Shown here piece by piece: positions 1 through 9,323 of a stretch of DNA of 64,000 nt (position 1 is the first letter of the stretch; each line of letters starts with the position of its first letter). This DNA comes from Phycisphaerales bacterium (GTDB taxonomy: Bacteria > Planctomycetota > Phycisphaerae > Phycisphaerales > UBA1924), in NCBI GenBank assembly GCA_029260515.1, contig JAJDDC010000040.1, positions 310,001-374,000 on the forward strand, in the 5' to 3' direction. A model generated the notes under the pieces. That model did not search any database. It was not told where the DNA came from and was given only the letters and a program-made list of their open reading frames with translations. The position numbers and the translations under genes were made by a program.

Positions 1-33
1 AACCGGCGGCGCACAACGACCGGCGGAACGGGC

Positions 34-1983
34 GTGCCGGCCAAGCGGCGCGGGCACGCGAACATGGAGGGCTCGGGGTACACAGAAGCCGACCTGGCGG
101 AGCGCGAGCAACGCCTCCAGCGCGCCGGCGGGTACCTCAAGCAGCGCCGACAGCAGCTGCGCCGCCAGACGCAGTCCGCGGGGTCTGCCTCGGCGGCCGA
201 ACGCGGCGGCAAGGTGACGATCGCCGAGCCGTTCACGATCAAGGAACTCTCCGCGGTGACCGGCGTCAAGGGCGCCGAGATCGTCAAGCAGCTGTTTATG
301 CAGGGCGTGATGGCGACGATCAACTCCCCGATCGAGACCGAGAAGGCCCAGGAGATCATGATCGAGTACGACATCGAGCTCGAGGTGGTCGAAGCCAAGA
401 CCGCCGAGCAGAAGGTGTCCGAAGAGTTCGCCGAGCGCGAAGTCATCGACGAGCGCCCGCGCGGGCCTGTGGTCACGATCCTCGGGCACGTGGACCACGG
501 CAAGACGTCGCTGCTCGACAAGATCCGCAATGCAAAGGTCGCCGAGGGCGAGGCGGGCGGGATCACCCAGGCGACAAGCGCGTTCCGCGTGCCGGTCAGT
601 GTCGGCGACGAACAGAAGCAGGTCGTCTTCATCGACACCCCCGGGCACGAGGCATTCACGGAGATGCGTTCGCGTGGCGCAAACGTGACGGACATCATCG
701 TGCTTGTCGTCGCCGCCGACGACGGCGTGATGCCCCAGACGGTCGAGTCGATCAGCCACGCCAAGGCGGCGGGCGTGCCGATCGTGGTCGCGCTCAACAA
801 GATTGACAAAGCCGAGGCGACCGACAGCAACATCCAGAAGATCCTGGGCCAGCTGGCCGAGCACGAGCTGAACCCCGTGGACTGGGGCGGCGACACCGAG
901 GTCGTGCGGACCAGCGCGACCAAGGGCGAGGGCATCGAGGAGCTGCTTGAGATACTGGACCTCCAGGCACAGGTGCTCGAGCTCAAGGCCGACTTCGGCG
1001 GGCCCGCCCGCGGCACGGTCGTCGAGGCCAGCCCGCAGGAGGGCCGCGGCGCGGTCGCGAACATCCTGCTCCAGGACGGCGAGCTCAAGGTCGGCGATTT
1101 CATTGTCGCCGGCCGCGCGTTCGGGCGCATCCGCGACATGACAGACGACCACGGCAAGCGGATCAAATCCGCGATGCCCCCGATGCCCGTGCAGATCTCT
1201 GGCATCGACACGCTGCCCGACGCGGGCGACAAGTTTTACTGCGTGGACACGCTCAAGAAGGCGGAGCAGGCGGCCGAACAGCGCCGCCACTCGGAGCGTG
1301 AGAAGCAGCTCTCGCAGCCGAAGCTGACGCTGGACCGGATGTTCGACCAGATGGCCGAGGCGGCGCTCAAGGAGATCCGCGTCGTGCTCAAGGCCGACGT
1401 GCAGGGCTCGGTGGACGTGCTGAAAAGCGAGATCGAGAAGGTCTCGGGCGACGAGGTCAAGGTCCGCGTGATCCACGCCGCGGTCGGCGGGATCACAGAC
1501 TCGGACATCCTGCTCGCCGACGCGTCGCAGGCTGTCATCGTCGGGTTTAACGTCATCGCCAACTCCAAGGGGCGGTCGCTGGCCGAGCAGAAGCGGGTGG
1601 AGATCCGCAACTACCAGGTCATCTACGACATTGTGGAGGACATCCGCAAGGCGGCCGAGGGGATGCTGGCGCCGGAGCTTCGCCAGGAGGTCATCGGGCA
1701 CGCCGAGGTCCGCAAGGTGTTCAAGATCACCAAGTCCGGCTGGATCGCCGGGTGCTACGTCACGGACGGGACGATCCAGCGCGACGCGCTGGTCCGTGTC
1801 ACCCGCGACGGCATCGTCGTCGAAAACGACCGCAGGCTCGAGCAGCTCAAGCGGTTCAAGGACGACGTCAAAGAGGTCAAGAACAACATGGAGTGCGGCA
1901 TGAAGATCGTCGGGTACGACGACATCAAGGAGGGTGACGTGCTCGAGTGCTACAAGCAGGTCGAGGTCAAGAGGACGCTCTAA
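34..1983 (+). CDS. infB: Translation initiation factor IF-2 (5' end probably outside window)
   Basis: GTPase that brings initiator tRNA to the 30S subunit. The G domain carries G1 GHVDHGKT (about residues 151-158), a G2 region GGITQ, G3 DTPGHE, G4 NKID and G5 SATKGEG. It is preceded by the IF2 N-terminal fold (about 65-120) and followed by domains II-IV ending in a typical ECYKQVEVKRTL tail. The reading frame stays open upstream of the GTG at 34 to base 1, and IF-2 usually has a longer, poorly conserved N-terminus, so the true start may lie before the window. It heads an operon with a YlxP-like gene and rbfA, the usual infB neighbourhood. After GGITQ the usual HIG is replaced by ATS. Confidence 0.97.
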   Translation: MPAKRRGHANMEGSGYTEADLAEREQRLQRAGGYLKQRRQQLRRQTQSAGSASAAERGGKVTIAEPFTIKELSAVTGVKGAEIVKQLFMQGVMATINSPIETEKAQEIMIEYDIELEVVEAKTAEQKVSEEFAEREVIDERPRGPVVTILGHVDHGKTSLLDKIRNAKVAEGEAGGITQATSAFRVPVSVGDEQKQVVFIDTPGHEAFTEMRSRGANVTDIIVLVVAADDGVMPQTVESISHAKAAGVPIVVALNKIDKAEATDSNIQKILGQLAEHELNPVDWGGDTEVVRTSATKGEGIEELLEILDLQAQVLELKADFGGPARGTVVEASPQEGRGAVANILLQDGELKVGDFIVAGRAFGRIRDMTDDHGKRIKSAMPPMPVQISGIDTLPDAGDKFYCVDTLKKAEQAAEQRRHSEREKQLSQPKLTLDRMFDQMAEAALKEIRVVLKADVQGSVDVLKSEIEKVSGDEVKVRVIHAAVGGITDSDILLADASQAVIVGFNVIANSKGRSLAEQKRVEIRNYQVIYDIVEDIRKAAEGMLAPELRQEVIGHAEVRKVFKITKSGWIAGCYVTDGTIQRDALVRVTRDGIVVENDRRLEQLKRFKDDVKEVKNNMECGMKIVGYDDIKEGDVLECYKQVEVKRTL

Positions 1984-1992
1984 GGGAGTCGG

Positions 1993-2364
1993 ATGGTCGT
2001 CGGCGTCCTCCAGTTCGAGCTGCACATCGCCGGCGCCGAGTCCCTCAAGGACAAGCGGCGCGTCGTCCGGTCCGTGCGCGACCGCCTGCACCGCGAGCAC
2101 CTGGTCTCGGTCGCGGAGGTCGGCGCCAACGACACCCTCAACCTCGCCCTCATGGGCCTGGTGGTCGTCGGGAACGAGGGCAAACGGGTCGCGGACGTGC
2201 TCGACAAGGTGAGCGCCAAGCTGCGGTCGCTGCACGACGCCGAGCTTGGCGCGACCTCGCGGCAGATCATTGTCGGCGAGGGCTCGCCCGAGGCCGGCAG
2301 CACTCCGCTGGATGACGACGAGCTCGCCCGAGAGATGCTCGCGCGGGCCGAGGAGGCGTCATGA
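1993..2364 (+). CDS. YlxP-like protein (DUF503)
   Basis: A 123-residue protein of the DUF503/YlxP family, recognised from its N-terminal strand-rich pattern (VVGVLQFELHI, then SLKDKRRVVRSV) and its size. Family members normally sit between infB and rbfA, exactly as here, and are associated with ribosome maturation, although the biochemical role is unclear. It starts 9 bases after infB ends, and its TGA overlaps the rbfA ATG as ATGA, which implies translational coupling. The C-terminal 25 residues are acidic and probably disordered. Confidence 0.88.
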   Translation: MVVGVLQFELHIAGAESLKDKRRVVRSVRDRLHREHLVSVAEVGANDTLNLALMGLVVVGNEGKRVADVLDKVSAKLRSLHDAELGATSRQIIVGEGSPEAGSTPLDDDELAREMLARAEEAS

Positions 2365-2780
2365 CCGGCGAGGGCTTCGACCGCCGCCTCAAGCGGCTCA
2401 ACGCGAACCTGCAGCGCGGCCTCGAGACCGTCTTCGCCCGCGGGCTCAACGACCCGCGGATCCGCGGGATGATCTCGATCACGGGCGTGAGCCTGACCAA
2501 GGACCTCAAGTCCGCACGCGTGCAGGTATCGATATTCCCGCACGAGCACGAGTCGCTGACGATGCACGCGCTTCGCGACGCCGCGGCCCACATCCGAAGG
2601 CGCCTGATGGACACGATCGAGATGCGCCAGATGCCTCGCCTGGTCTTCGAACTCGACGACGGGCTCAAGAAGCAGGCCGAGGTGATGGGCCTGCTTGCCA
2701 AAGCGCGCGAGGAACGGGCTGAATCCGCGGGCGAGGCCGAGTCGCCGGCGCCCGACGGAGAGGAGCGCGGCGGACAATGA
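2361..2780 (+). CDS. rbfA: 30S ribosome-binding factor RbfA
   Basis: Single KH-type domain protein needed for late maturation of 16S rRNA and cold adaptation. The 139 residues include typical RbfA patterns: an RLNANLQRGLETVF helix, LNDPRIRGMISITGVSLTKDLKSARV-like strands (read in two parts), and an RRLMDTIEMRQMPRLVFELDDG segment matching the R-x-x-P-x-L-x-F-x-x-D motif. It is third in the infB operon and overlaps both neighbours by 4 bases. The C-terminal 20 residues are Glu/Ala-rich and not conserved. Confidence 0.95.
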   Translation: MTGEGFDRRLKRLNANLQRGLETVFARGLNDPRIRGMISITGVSLTKDLKSARVQVSIFPHEHESLTMHALRDAAAHIRRRLMDTIEMRQMPRLVFELDDGLKKQAEVMGLLAKAREERAESAGEAESPAPDGEERGGQ

Positions 2781-3478
2781 CCCCGGAACAAGCCAAGAAA
2801 CTCGACGCGCTGGTCAAACGCCTGGAACGCAAGGGCGAAGCCGGCGCCGCGGGCGCAGCGCCCCCTCCGCCGCCCGAGGGCACGGACCCGATCGTGCACG
2901 AGTTGGTGCACTCGCTTCTCGTCTGGGAAGCGGGACAGAAGGCAGCCTCGCGCGCCCTGGCCGCGTTTCTCAAGGAGTTTGTTGACTACAACGAACTCCG
3001 GATCTGCATGAGCGACGAGCTGGCGGCGATCCTTCCGAAGAAGTACCCGGTGCTCGAGGAGCGGTGCGAGCGTATCCGCGTCGCGCTCAACCAGGTGTTC
3101 GCCCGCCAGCACGCGCTCACACTCGCGCCGCTCAACGAGCTGTCTAAACGCGAGGCCCGGTCCTACATGGACACGCTCGACGGCGTGACGCCGTTCGTCG
3201 CCGCCCGTGTCTCCCTGCTCTCGCTCGGCGCCCACGGTTTCCCCGTCGATACCCGCCTGGTCAAGAAGCTGGCCAACGAAGGTGTGTGCGAGCCCGACAC
3301 CTCGCCCGAGATCGTCGCCGGGACACTCGAGCGCCACTTCCGGGCCGGACAGGCCGAGGGGGCGTACCAACTCATCGAGGCGTGGTCCGAGGGAGCGCGA
3401 TCGGCCAAGAGCGGCACGCCGACGGCTTCGGAGAAGGGCCGGCCGCGCTCGTCGCGCCCTCGTTCGAGGGCGTCGTGA
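2777..3478 (+). CDS. HhH-GPD (endonuclease III-like) fold protein, probably non-catalytic
   Basis: A 233-residue protein whose middle resembles the endonuclease III fold. FVDYNELRI (about residue 73) matches the family's F-x-D-x-NE-x-R entry segment, and LDGVTPFVAARVSLLSLG followed by FPVDTRLVKKL matches the helix-hairpin-helix plus catalytic-Asp loop. The HhH lysine expected in active glycosylase/lyases is replaced (GVTPF), and there is no four-Cys iron-sulfur cluster. I infer a DNA- or RNA-binding derivative rather than a repair lyase. The ATG overlaps the rbfA stop, so it is translated with the infB operon. The C-terminus is basic and low complexity. Confidence 0.6.
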   Translation: MTPEQAKKLDALVKRLERKGEAGAAGAAPPPPPEGTDPIVHELVHSLLVWEAGQKAASRALAAFLKEFVDYNELRICMSDELAAILPKKYPVLEERCERIRVALNQVFARQHALTLAPLNELSKREARSYMDTLDGVTPFVAARVSLLSLGAHGFPVDTRLVKKLANEGVCEPDTSPEIVAGTLERHFRAGQAEGAYQLIEAWSEGARSAKSGTPTASEKGRPRSSRPRSRAS

Positions 3479-6400
3479 ACTCCTGCACGCCGGGACAGAT
3501 TGCCCGCGTGTGCGTGGTCGTTGCGCTGGGCGCCCTGCTGGGCGCCTGCGCCACGACGGGTACTGCCGGCCCGGAAGCCATGACACGCGAGCGGGCCGAG
3601 GCGCTGCTCGCGCCCGACTCCACGAACTCTGCCATTGATCGGCTCGCCGCCCTGGCCAGCCAGGAGCGGTCAGCACCGGCTGAGCCGACGGATGCGCCGG
3701 GCCTGGCCGCCCGCCTGGGGCTCGACCATCTCGAGTCGCCTGATGAATCCGAGCGGGCCGGGCTCGGTTTCGATGAGGCCGCACGCCGATTGCTCGCGGC
3801 CGGCGCTGATCAGAATCCTGCCCCTTCCGCGCTCGATCTCGCGACACCCGACGATCGCGAGACGGCGGCGTACCTCGTCACCCTCGCACGCGGGCACATC
3901 GACAGGGGCGAGATGAATCAGGCGATCGAGGCCCTCGCGCGTGCGGCGGATCTCGATCCTTCCAACGCCGCGGTCTCGACGGCCCAGATGCACGCCATGC
4001 TCGCGGAGGGGCGCCGCGCCGAGGCGGTCGCCGCTGCCCGCCGGTCGATCGCCCACGATGGGGTATCTGCCGATGCCGCGGTCCTCGTCGCCCTCGAGCC
4101 AACCGCCCTCGGGGACACCGACGCCGGAGCGTTCGAGCGTCTGCTCGCGGCGCTCTCAAGGCCGGACGCGCTGGGGCCAGAACCGCGAAGCCTCGGCGCC
4201 ATCGCCGCGGGCGAGGCGCTGATCGAGCGGGGCTGGCTGCGCGCGGGCGGAGAGTCCATCTTGTCAGGGCTCGAGCAGTTGCCACAACCGACCGCGGGCT
4301 CGCCCTGGCGTGCGGATCTGGTCCGCGCCCTCGGTCGGGCGACGGAGTTACGTCTGCAGGCCGGTGACGCGTTCGCCCGCGTCGGCGCCTTTGACTCCGC
4401 GTTCCGGGCGTACGGCATCGAAGAAGGCAACGGCGCGGACCCGCGCGCGCTATTCGCACTCGTGCGCACTGGGCGGCCCGCGTCGGCCGCCTTTCGGGTG
4501 ATCGAGCGTGTCCGGACGCAGGGGTCTCCCCCCACCACCGGCGAGATCGCCGTGCTCGGAGCGACCTCGAGGGACCGGGGCCTCTCGGGGGTGGTCGCCG
4601 GGGCGTTGATGGAGGCGCGGTCCGGCTTCGGGCGAGGATCGCAGACGGTGCGGGCAGAGCTTGTTCGAGCAGCGGCGGGTGTGCTCGGGCCGCGTGACGG
4701 GGCGGATCTGCTCCGGGCGCACCTGGCGGTCGATACGCCCAACCCCGCGCTCATCGCCGATCTCCTGGACCTGACAACATCCCTCCGCGCCCGCGTGCGT
4801 GAGACGATCGCCCTGACCCGCCTGCGACCGGAGCACGCACGACGCCTGGGCGCAGGCCTGCTCGCGAGTCCATCCCGCCCCATCGACATCGCGGCGCAGC
4901 TCGATTCCGAGCCCGGTTGGGCGGCTTCGCTGCTCGCCGCGGGCGTGGACCTGCAACGCCACCTGCCCAGGCGGGCGCTCACGATCCTCGAGGGAATCGA
5001 CGACCCCGACGCGCCCCGCGACGCGGTCGATCAGCTGCTGGCCGAGGCGGGCGCCGAGTCCGGCCGGTGGGACGTCGCGGACGCGGCGCTCGGGCGCCTC
5101 GCGGGGAATCCCGAGGCGGACCCCACGCGAGTGCTCAACGCCCTGCGCGCGGCGCAACGCCTCGACGAGGCGTACACGCTCGTCGAGTTGATCGTGACCG
5201 AACGAGCGCCGGAGGTCGAGTCGTTCCTGCTCGCCAGCGAGCTGGCGCTGCAGCGCAACGAGCCTCGCGACGCTGAGTTGTTCCTGCAGACCGCGGGCGA
5301 GCTCGACCCGTTCGACGAGCGTGTGTATGCCGCCCAGCTCGCGCTCTACGGCGCCGGCGGACCGCTGCCCGATGATTCACAACAGACGCGGGTCCGCCGC
5401 CTGCTGCGCGAGCACCGCCCCGATGGCGTCCTGGCAGAGTTGTACGACGCCAACGACCTGGCAGAGGGCGGCCTGCTCGACGAGGCCGACGCGCGGCTGC
5501 GCGCGATCATCGACCGCGAGCCCGACGAGCCGGGCGCCTACGAGCTGCTCCTGCGTGTCTGGTCGATGCGGGCCCGCTCGGGCGCGCCGGACGCGGACGC
5601 CGCGTTTGAGGATGCCGCGACATGGCTGGGCGATGCGCTCGCGGCCCGCCCCAGCTCGCCCCCTGTCGGCGCCGCCCTCGCCCGCGTGCTCGTCGCGCTG
5701 GGCCGGCCCGACGAGGCGCTCGACACCATCGACGCAATCAACCGGGGCGTGGGCGCTCCCGTGCTCTCAATCATGCAAGAGCAGATCATCGCCCGCGAGC
5801 TTGAAGATCCCGACCGCGCACGCGAGCTAGCGCTCGCCCGCCTGGGTCACCCGACGCTCTCGATCGATGACTCGATCTCGCGGGCGGGGCTGGCCGCCGA
5901 GAGCCGCGACGCAACGGCCGCGCTCGCGACGCTCGAACGCGGGCTGCCAGGCTCGGCCGAGCTGACACCCGAGCAGCGGGCCCGCGTGGCACGTGTCGCG
6001 GCGTTGTCCATCGCATCGCTCGATCCCGACGAGTGGGATGAGGAGAGTTTCGCGGAGCGGGTCGCGCCGAGCATCGCGATCATCGACGTCGCGGCCGCCC
6101 GTGGCGCCCCGCTGAGCACCGCCGTCCAGGACGCCCGCCTCAGCCTCAGCGCCCTCGATACGCACGCCTCTCCCGACGACTTGGCGGCGCTCATCCACCG
6201 CGTGGTGGCCATCGATCGCACCCGCGAGACCGCTGCGTACAGGCTCCTGGCAAGAAGCCTGCTGGACAGACAACGCACGCGAGACGCGGCCGAGCTGAGC
6301 GTGATCGGCGCCGTCCGCGGTGACCATTTCGACGAGGCGTTGCTCATAGACGCCGTGCAGTACGCGGGCCAGTACGGGAACGCCGACGTGACACGGGCGC

Positions 6401-7083
6401 TTCTCGACCGCCTGGATTCGTCCGGGCGGTCGCTCGACGCGGTCGGAACGATCTGGGATGAGGCGCCGCCCGATGGCGTGGACGCCCGGGGCGTGCACGC
6501 GGAGATCGCCTACCAGGTCGCGTCGATCGCGTCGATCGTCGAGCGCGACGAGGCCGCCGAGGGGGCGTACCGCGTCGCGCTCGAGCAGGACCCATCGCAC
6601 ACATGGTCGAACAACGACCTGGGGTACATGCTCGCGGACGCGGGGCGGGACCTCGACGAGGCCGAGCGGATGATCGAGCTGGCCTACGAGCACGCGCCGG
6701 AGAGTTCCAATGTGACCGACTCACTCGGCTGGATCCGCTACAAGAAGGCCTTGTACGAGGACGAGGACGGGCGGGAGGGCGCGATCACGCTGCTCATACG
6801 CGCGATCTCGCTCGACGACGGCTCGTCGAACGCGACGCTGCACGACCACCTGGGCGATGCGCTCTGGCGGGCGGGCCGGCGCGACGAGGCGGAGGACGCC
6901 TGGCTCGACGCCGAGGAGGCGGGCGGCTCGCTGATCCGCACCGTCCGCCGCCAGGGCGGCAACTCACCCGCGGCCCAGCGGCTCGAGGCGCGGAGGCGGT
7001 CGGTCCGGGCCAAGCTGCTGGCGGTCCAGTCGGGTGAGGAGCCACCGGTCGCGCCGATCGGCGAGGATCCTCCGGACGAGTAA
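3475..7083 (+). CDS. Very large TPR-repeat lipoprotein
   Basis: About 1202 residues. The start is taken at the GTG that overlaps the previous stop (GTGA), because it places a lipoprotein signal at the N-terminus: a hydrophobic stretch followed by lipobox LLGAC with Cys25. The longer frame would bury this signal. The body is alpha-helical, rich in Ala, Arg, Asp and Glu, with many degenerate tetratricopeptide units. The clearest lie near residue 75 from the upstream helices (ALARAADLDPSNAAV) and in the last 200 residues (AYRVALEQDPSHTW, YEHAPESSNVTDSLGW). It is probably an outer-membrane-anchored scaffold. The function is unknown, and co-transcription with translation genes is odd for an envelope protein. 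Confidence 0.75.
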   Translation: MNSCTPGQIARVCVVVALGALLGACATTGTAGPEAMTRERAEALLAPDSTNSAIDRLAALASQERSAPAEPTDAPGLAARLGLDHLESPDESERAGLGFDEAARRLLAAGADQNPAPSALDLATPDDRETAAYLVTLARGHIDRGEMNQAIEALARAADLDPSNAAVSTAQMHAMLAEGRRAEAVAAARRSIAHDGVSADAAVLVALEPTALGDTDAGAFERLLAALSRPDALGPEPRSLGAIAAGEALIERGWLRAGGESILSGLEQLPQPTAGSPWRADLVRALGRATELRLQAGDAFARVGAFDSAFRAYGIEEGNGADPRALFALVRTGRPASAAFRVIERVRTQGSPPTTGEIAVLGATSRDRGLSGVVAGALMEARSGFGRGSQTVRAELVRAAAGVLGPRDGADLLRAHLAVDTPNPALIADLLDLTTSLRARVRETIALTRLRPEHARRLGAGLLASPSRPIDIAAQLDSEPGWAASLLAAGVDLQRHLPRRALTILEGIDDPDAPRDAVDQLLAEAGAESGRWDVADAALGRLAGNPEADPTRVLNALRAAQRLDEAYTLVELIVTERAPEVESFLLASELALQRNEPRDAELFLQTAGELDPFDERVYAAQLALYGAGGPLPDDSQQTRVRRLLREHRPDGVLAELYDANDLAEGGLLDEADARLRAIIDREPDEPGAYELLLRVWSMRARSGAPDADAAFEDAATWLGDALAARPSSPPVGAALARVLVALGRPDEALDTIDAINRGVGAPVLSIMQEQIIARELEDPDRARELALARLGHPTLSIDDSISRAGLAAESRDATAALATLERGLPGSAELTPEQRARVARVAALSIASLDPDEWDEESFAERVAPSIAIIDVAAARGAPLSTAVQDARLSLSALDTHASPDDLAALIHRVVAIDRTRETAAYRLLARSLLDRQRTRDAAELSVIGAVRGDHFDEALLIDAVQYAGQYGNADVTRALLDRLDSSGRSLDAVGTIWDEAPPDGVDARGVHAEIAYQVASIASIVERDEAAEGAYRVALEQDPSHTWSNNDLGYMLADAGRDLDEAERMIELAYEHAPESSNVTDSLGWIRYKKALYEDEDGREGAITLLIRAISLDDGSSNATLHDHLGDALWRAGRRDEAEDAWLDAEEAGGSLIRTVRRQGGNSPAAQRLEARRRSVRAKLLAVQSGEEPPVAPIGEDPPDE

Positions 7084-7169
7084 GGACCCGCCCGCGGGAG
7101 CCGACGACGACAAGAATGGGTTCGGCGCCGACCGGGCGCCAGCGACGAGAAGAGCGAGGAGCGCGCCGC

Positions 7170-7937
7170 ATGGCCGGACACAGCAAGTGGGCGAATATCA
7201 GGCACCGCAAGGACCGCCAGGACAAGAAGAAGGGCACGCTGTGGTCCAAGTGCTCCAAGGCGATCATGGCCGCGGCGCGCCAGGGCGGGCCCGACCCGGA
7301 TACGAACCTCACGCTCCGCTACGCGATCGACGAGGCCAAGTACGCCAACATGCCGAAGGACACGATCAAGCGCGCCATCGAAAAGGGCGCGGGCGCCTCG
7401 GGGGGCGAGGACTTCGCGACGATCACCTACGAGGGCTACGGCCCGGGCGGTGTCGCGATCCTCGTGGACGCCCTGACCGACAACAAGACACGGACCGTCG
7501 GCGACGTCCGCAACATCTTCAACAAGGGTGGCGGCAACCTGGGCTCGTCGGGAGCCGTCGCGTTCATGTTCGAGACCAAGGGCAGGATCCTCGTCGGCGC
7601 GGACAAGATCGGCGAGGAAGAGATCATGGAGAAGGCTCTCGAGTCCGGCGCCGACGACGTGCAGCCGCCCGAGGACCCGACGCAGGACGAGCCCGGCGTC
7701 TGGACCATCCTCACCCCCGCAACCGAGTTCCTCTCGGTCAAGGACTCGCTGGAGCGGGCGGGCGTGCCGATCGAGGACGCCGAGGTCGCCAAGATCCCGG
7801 GCAACACGGTCGAGGTCACGGGCTCGGACGTCCGGAAGCTGATGAACTTGATCGACGCGCTCGAGGACAACGACGACGTGCAGAAGGTCTACACCAACGC
7901 GTCGATCGCGGACGAGGAACTGGCCGAGATCGAGTGA
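7170..7937 (+). CDS. yebC: YebC/PmpR (TACO1) family protein
   Basis: A 255-residue member of the YebC family, with the diagnostic start MAGHSKWANIRHRKDRQDKK and later the GKGAG(AS)GGEDF and YEGYGPGG segments. Family members act as translational helpers at difficult peptide motifs and have also been described as transcriptional regulators. The ATG at 7170 is chosen because the conserved AGHSKWAN begins there. An upstream in-frame start would add 18 non-conserved residues. A GAGGA box lies about 10 bases upstream. The gene follows the TPR lipoprotein by about 85 bases on the same strand. Confidence 0.95.
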   Translation: MAGHSKWANIRHRKDRQDKKKGTLWSKCSKAIMAAARQGGPDPDTNLTLRYAIDEAKYANMPKDTIKRAIEKGAGASGGEDFATITYEGYGPGGVAILVDALTDNKTRTVGDVRNIFNKGGGNLGSSGAVAFMFETKGRILVGADKIGEEEIMEKALESGADDVQPPEDPTQDEPGVWTILTPATEFLSVKDSLERAGVPIEDAEVAKIPGNTVEVTGSDVRKLMNLIDALEDNDDVQKVYTNASIADEELAEIE

Positions 7938-7986
7938 GCCGGTCGGGAACGGGCGCCGAGGCACGCGATCAGGTACAACTCCACCG

Positions 7987-8481
7987 ATGCGTGGCCGGGC
8001 CAGCTTCGACGAATCGCGGACCTACCGCTACACGCTGCACCGGCGCTGGGCGACCGGCGGGCGGCGCGTGTGCTTCTGCCTGCTCAACCCATCGACCGCC
8101 GATGAGTTCATGCTCGACCCGACGCTGACGCGCTGCCTGGGCTACGCGAGACGCTGGGGGTTCGCCGCGATGGAAACCGTCAACATCTTCGCCCTCCGCT
8201 CGACCGACCCCGCCGCCCTCCGCACGCACGCCGACCCCGTCGGCGAGGCGAATGACCGGGCGATCCGGCGCGCCGCCAGGCGGGCGGACCTCGTCGTCGC
8301 GGGCTGGGGCACGCACGGCGCCCTGCACGATCGGGGCGCCCGCGTGGGAGCGATGCTCGACAACCTGTGCGAGCCGGTCTGCCTCGGGACCACCGCCGCG
8401 GGCTTCCCACGCCACCCGCTGTACCTGCGTGCCGACGCCGCGACAGTACCCTACACCGCGGACGCGACCGCCTCGGCGTGA
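7987..8481 (+). CDS. DUF1643 domain protein
   Basis: A 164-residue protein matching DUF1643. It has a strand-turn FCLLNPSTAD, then DPTLTRCLGYARRWGF, then VNIFALRSTDPAALRTHADPVG, which is the family's signature order. The function of the family is not established, and members are scattered in bacteria and phages, often as single genes. It starts with ATG about 50 bases after yebC, and its stop is only 4 bases from the stop of the convergent gene on the minus strand, so no terminator hairpin fits between them. Confidence 0.85.
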   Translation: MRGRASFDESRTYRYTLHRRWATGGRRVCFCLLNPSTADEFMLDPTLTRCLGYARRWGFAAMETVNIFALRSTDPAALRTHADPVGEANDRAIRRAARRADLVVAGWGTHGALHDRGARVGAMLDNLCEPVCLGTTAAGFPRHPLYLRADAATVPYTADATASA

Positions 8482-8485
8482 TCGC

Positions 8486-9268
8486 TCATGACACGTCGGG
8501 CAGGGCGCGAGCCCAGGCGCCGATCATCGCGCGTGCGGCGCGGTCCTGGCGGGGCAGGCCTCGCAGATCGACAACGACCTCCGCGTCGGCGCCCCCGATC
8601 TCGAGCGCGACCGCGTACGCCGTGACGTCCAGGCGCCCCGACCCGTCACCGGGCGTGCACCGCCCCTGGGCGTTGGCGTCGCTCAGGCGCGCCACGGCGA
8701 GGCGATCGCCCAGCGCACAAACCGCGGCCTCCGGATCCTCGCCAGCGAGCAGCACGGTCGCTGGATCGAGACCCACACCTATCCCCGCGTGGTCGTTGTC
8801 GGGGATCGGCCAAGCGTGGTCGGCGACGTCGACGCCCGCGACGCCCGCGGCCGAGGCGATCGTCGTCGCGGCGTCCACATCGATCCCGGATGGAAGAGCG
8901 ACCGCGAGCGACCTACGGCTGGCGCCGCCAGCCAGGCCCGCCAGCTCGCCCGCCAGCTCGATCGTGCCGAGCGTCGCCGACACCGCACGGTCCACGAACG
9001 CCGGGTCCGCAAAGTGCGCCGGCGGGATCCACAGGTCCAGCCCGCCCAGCTCCAGGCCGGTGCGCCGGAGCAGGGCAGCCAGGTCGCGCCGGGCCGAGCG
9101 GTCCAGCTCGCGCGCCCGGACGCCCGTGGCGGTCGCGTCGAGCCGGATCCCGCGTACGCCGAGGGTCCCCGCCCAGGCGATCGCCTCGCGAGCGCCCCCG
9201 GACCACGAACGCCCGGGAGCGTCGTCGAGCCCCGCCAGCGAGATACTCATCATCGACGACTCTGACAT
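8486..9268 (-). CDS. Sugar phosphate isomerase/epimerase-like TIM-barrel protein
   Basis: About 260 residues. Alternating strands and helices (MMSISLAGL, GVRGIRLDATATG, GLELGGLDLWIPPAHF, ...AGIGVGLDPATVL, ...VARLSDANAQGRCTPGDGSG, ...EVVVDLRG) resemble the xylose-isomerase-like TIM barrel. The metal-binding Glu/Asp/His set expected of an active epimerase is not clear: WIPPAHF and LSDANAQG are the best matches. Assignment rests on overall pattern only. The ATG at 9268 is preferred over an upstream one because the barrel's first strand begins within a few codons of it. It is divergent from the next gene, with 55 bases between the starts. Confidence 0.55.
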   Translation of the reverse strand: MSESSMMSISLAGLDDAPGRSWSGGAREAIAWAGTLGVRGIRLDATATGVRARELDRSARRDLAALLRRTGLELGGLDLWIPPAHFADPAFVDRAVSATLGTIELAGELAGLAGGASRRSLAVALPSGIDVDAATTIASAAGVAGVDVADHAWPIPDNDHAGIGVGLDPATVLLAGEDPEAAVCALGDRLAVARLSDANAQGRCTPGDGSGRLDVTAYAVALEIGGADAEVVVDLRGLPRQDRAARAMIGAWARALPDVS

Positions 9269-9323
9269 GCGGGAGTTGTACCCGCCCCAGACCCGAGGCG
9301 CCCTCACGCTCTAGGATGACCCG

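Noticed and set aside
3286..3474. Extension of the TPR lipoprotein to a start at 3286.
   Set aside because: It would run inside the upstream gene and bury the lipoprotein signal; the GTG overlapping the previous stop is the natural start.
2267..3847. 526-residue minus-strand frame opposite rbfA, the HhH-like gene and the TPR lipoprotein start.
   Set aside because: Arg-rich shadow of real plus-strand genes that carry family motifs.
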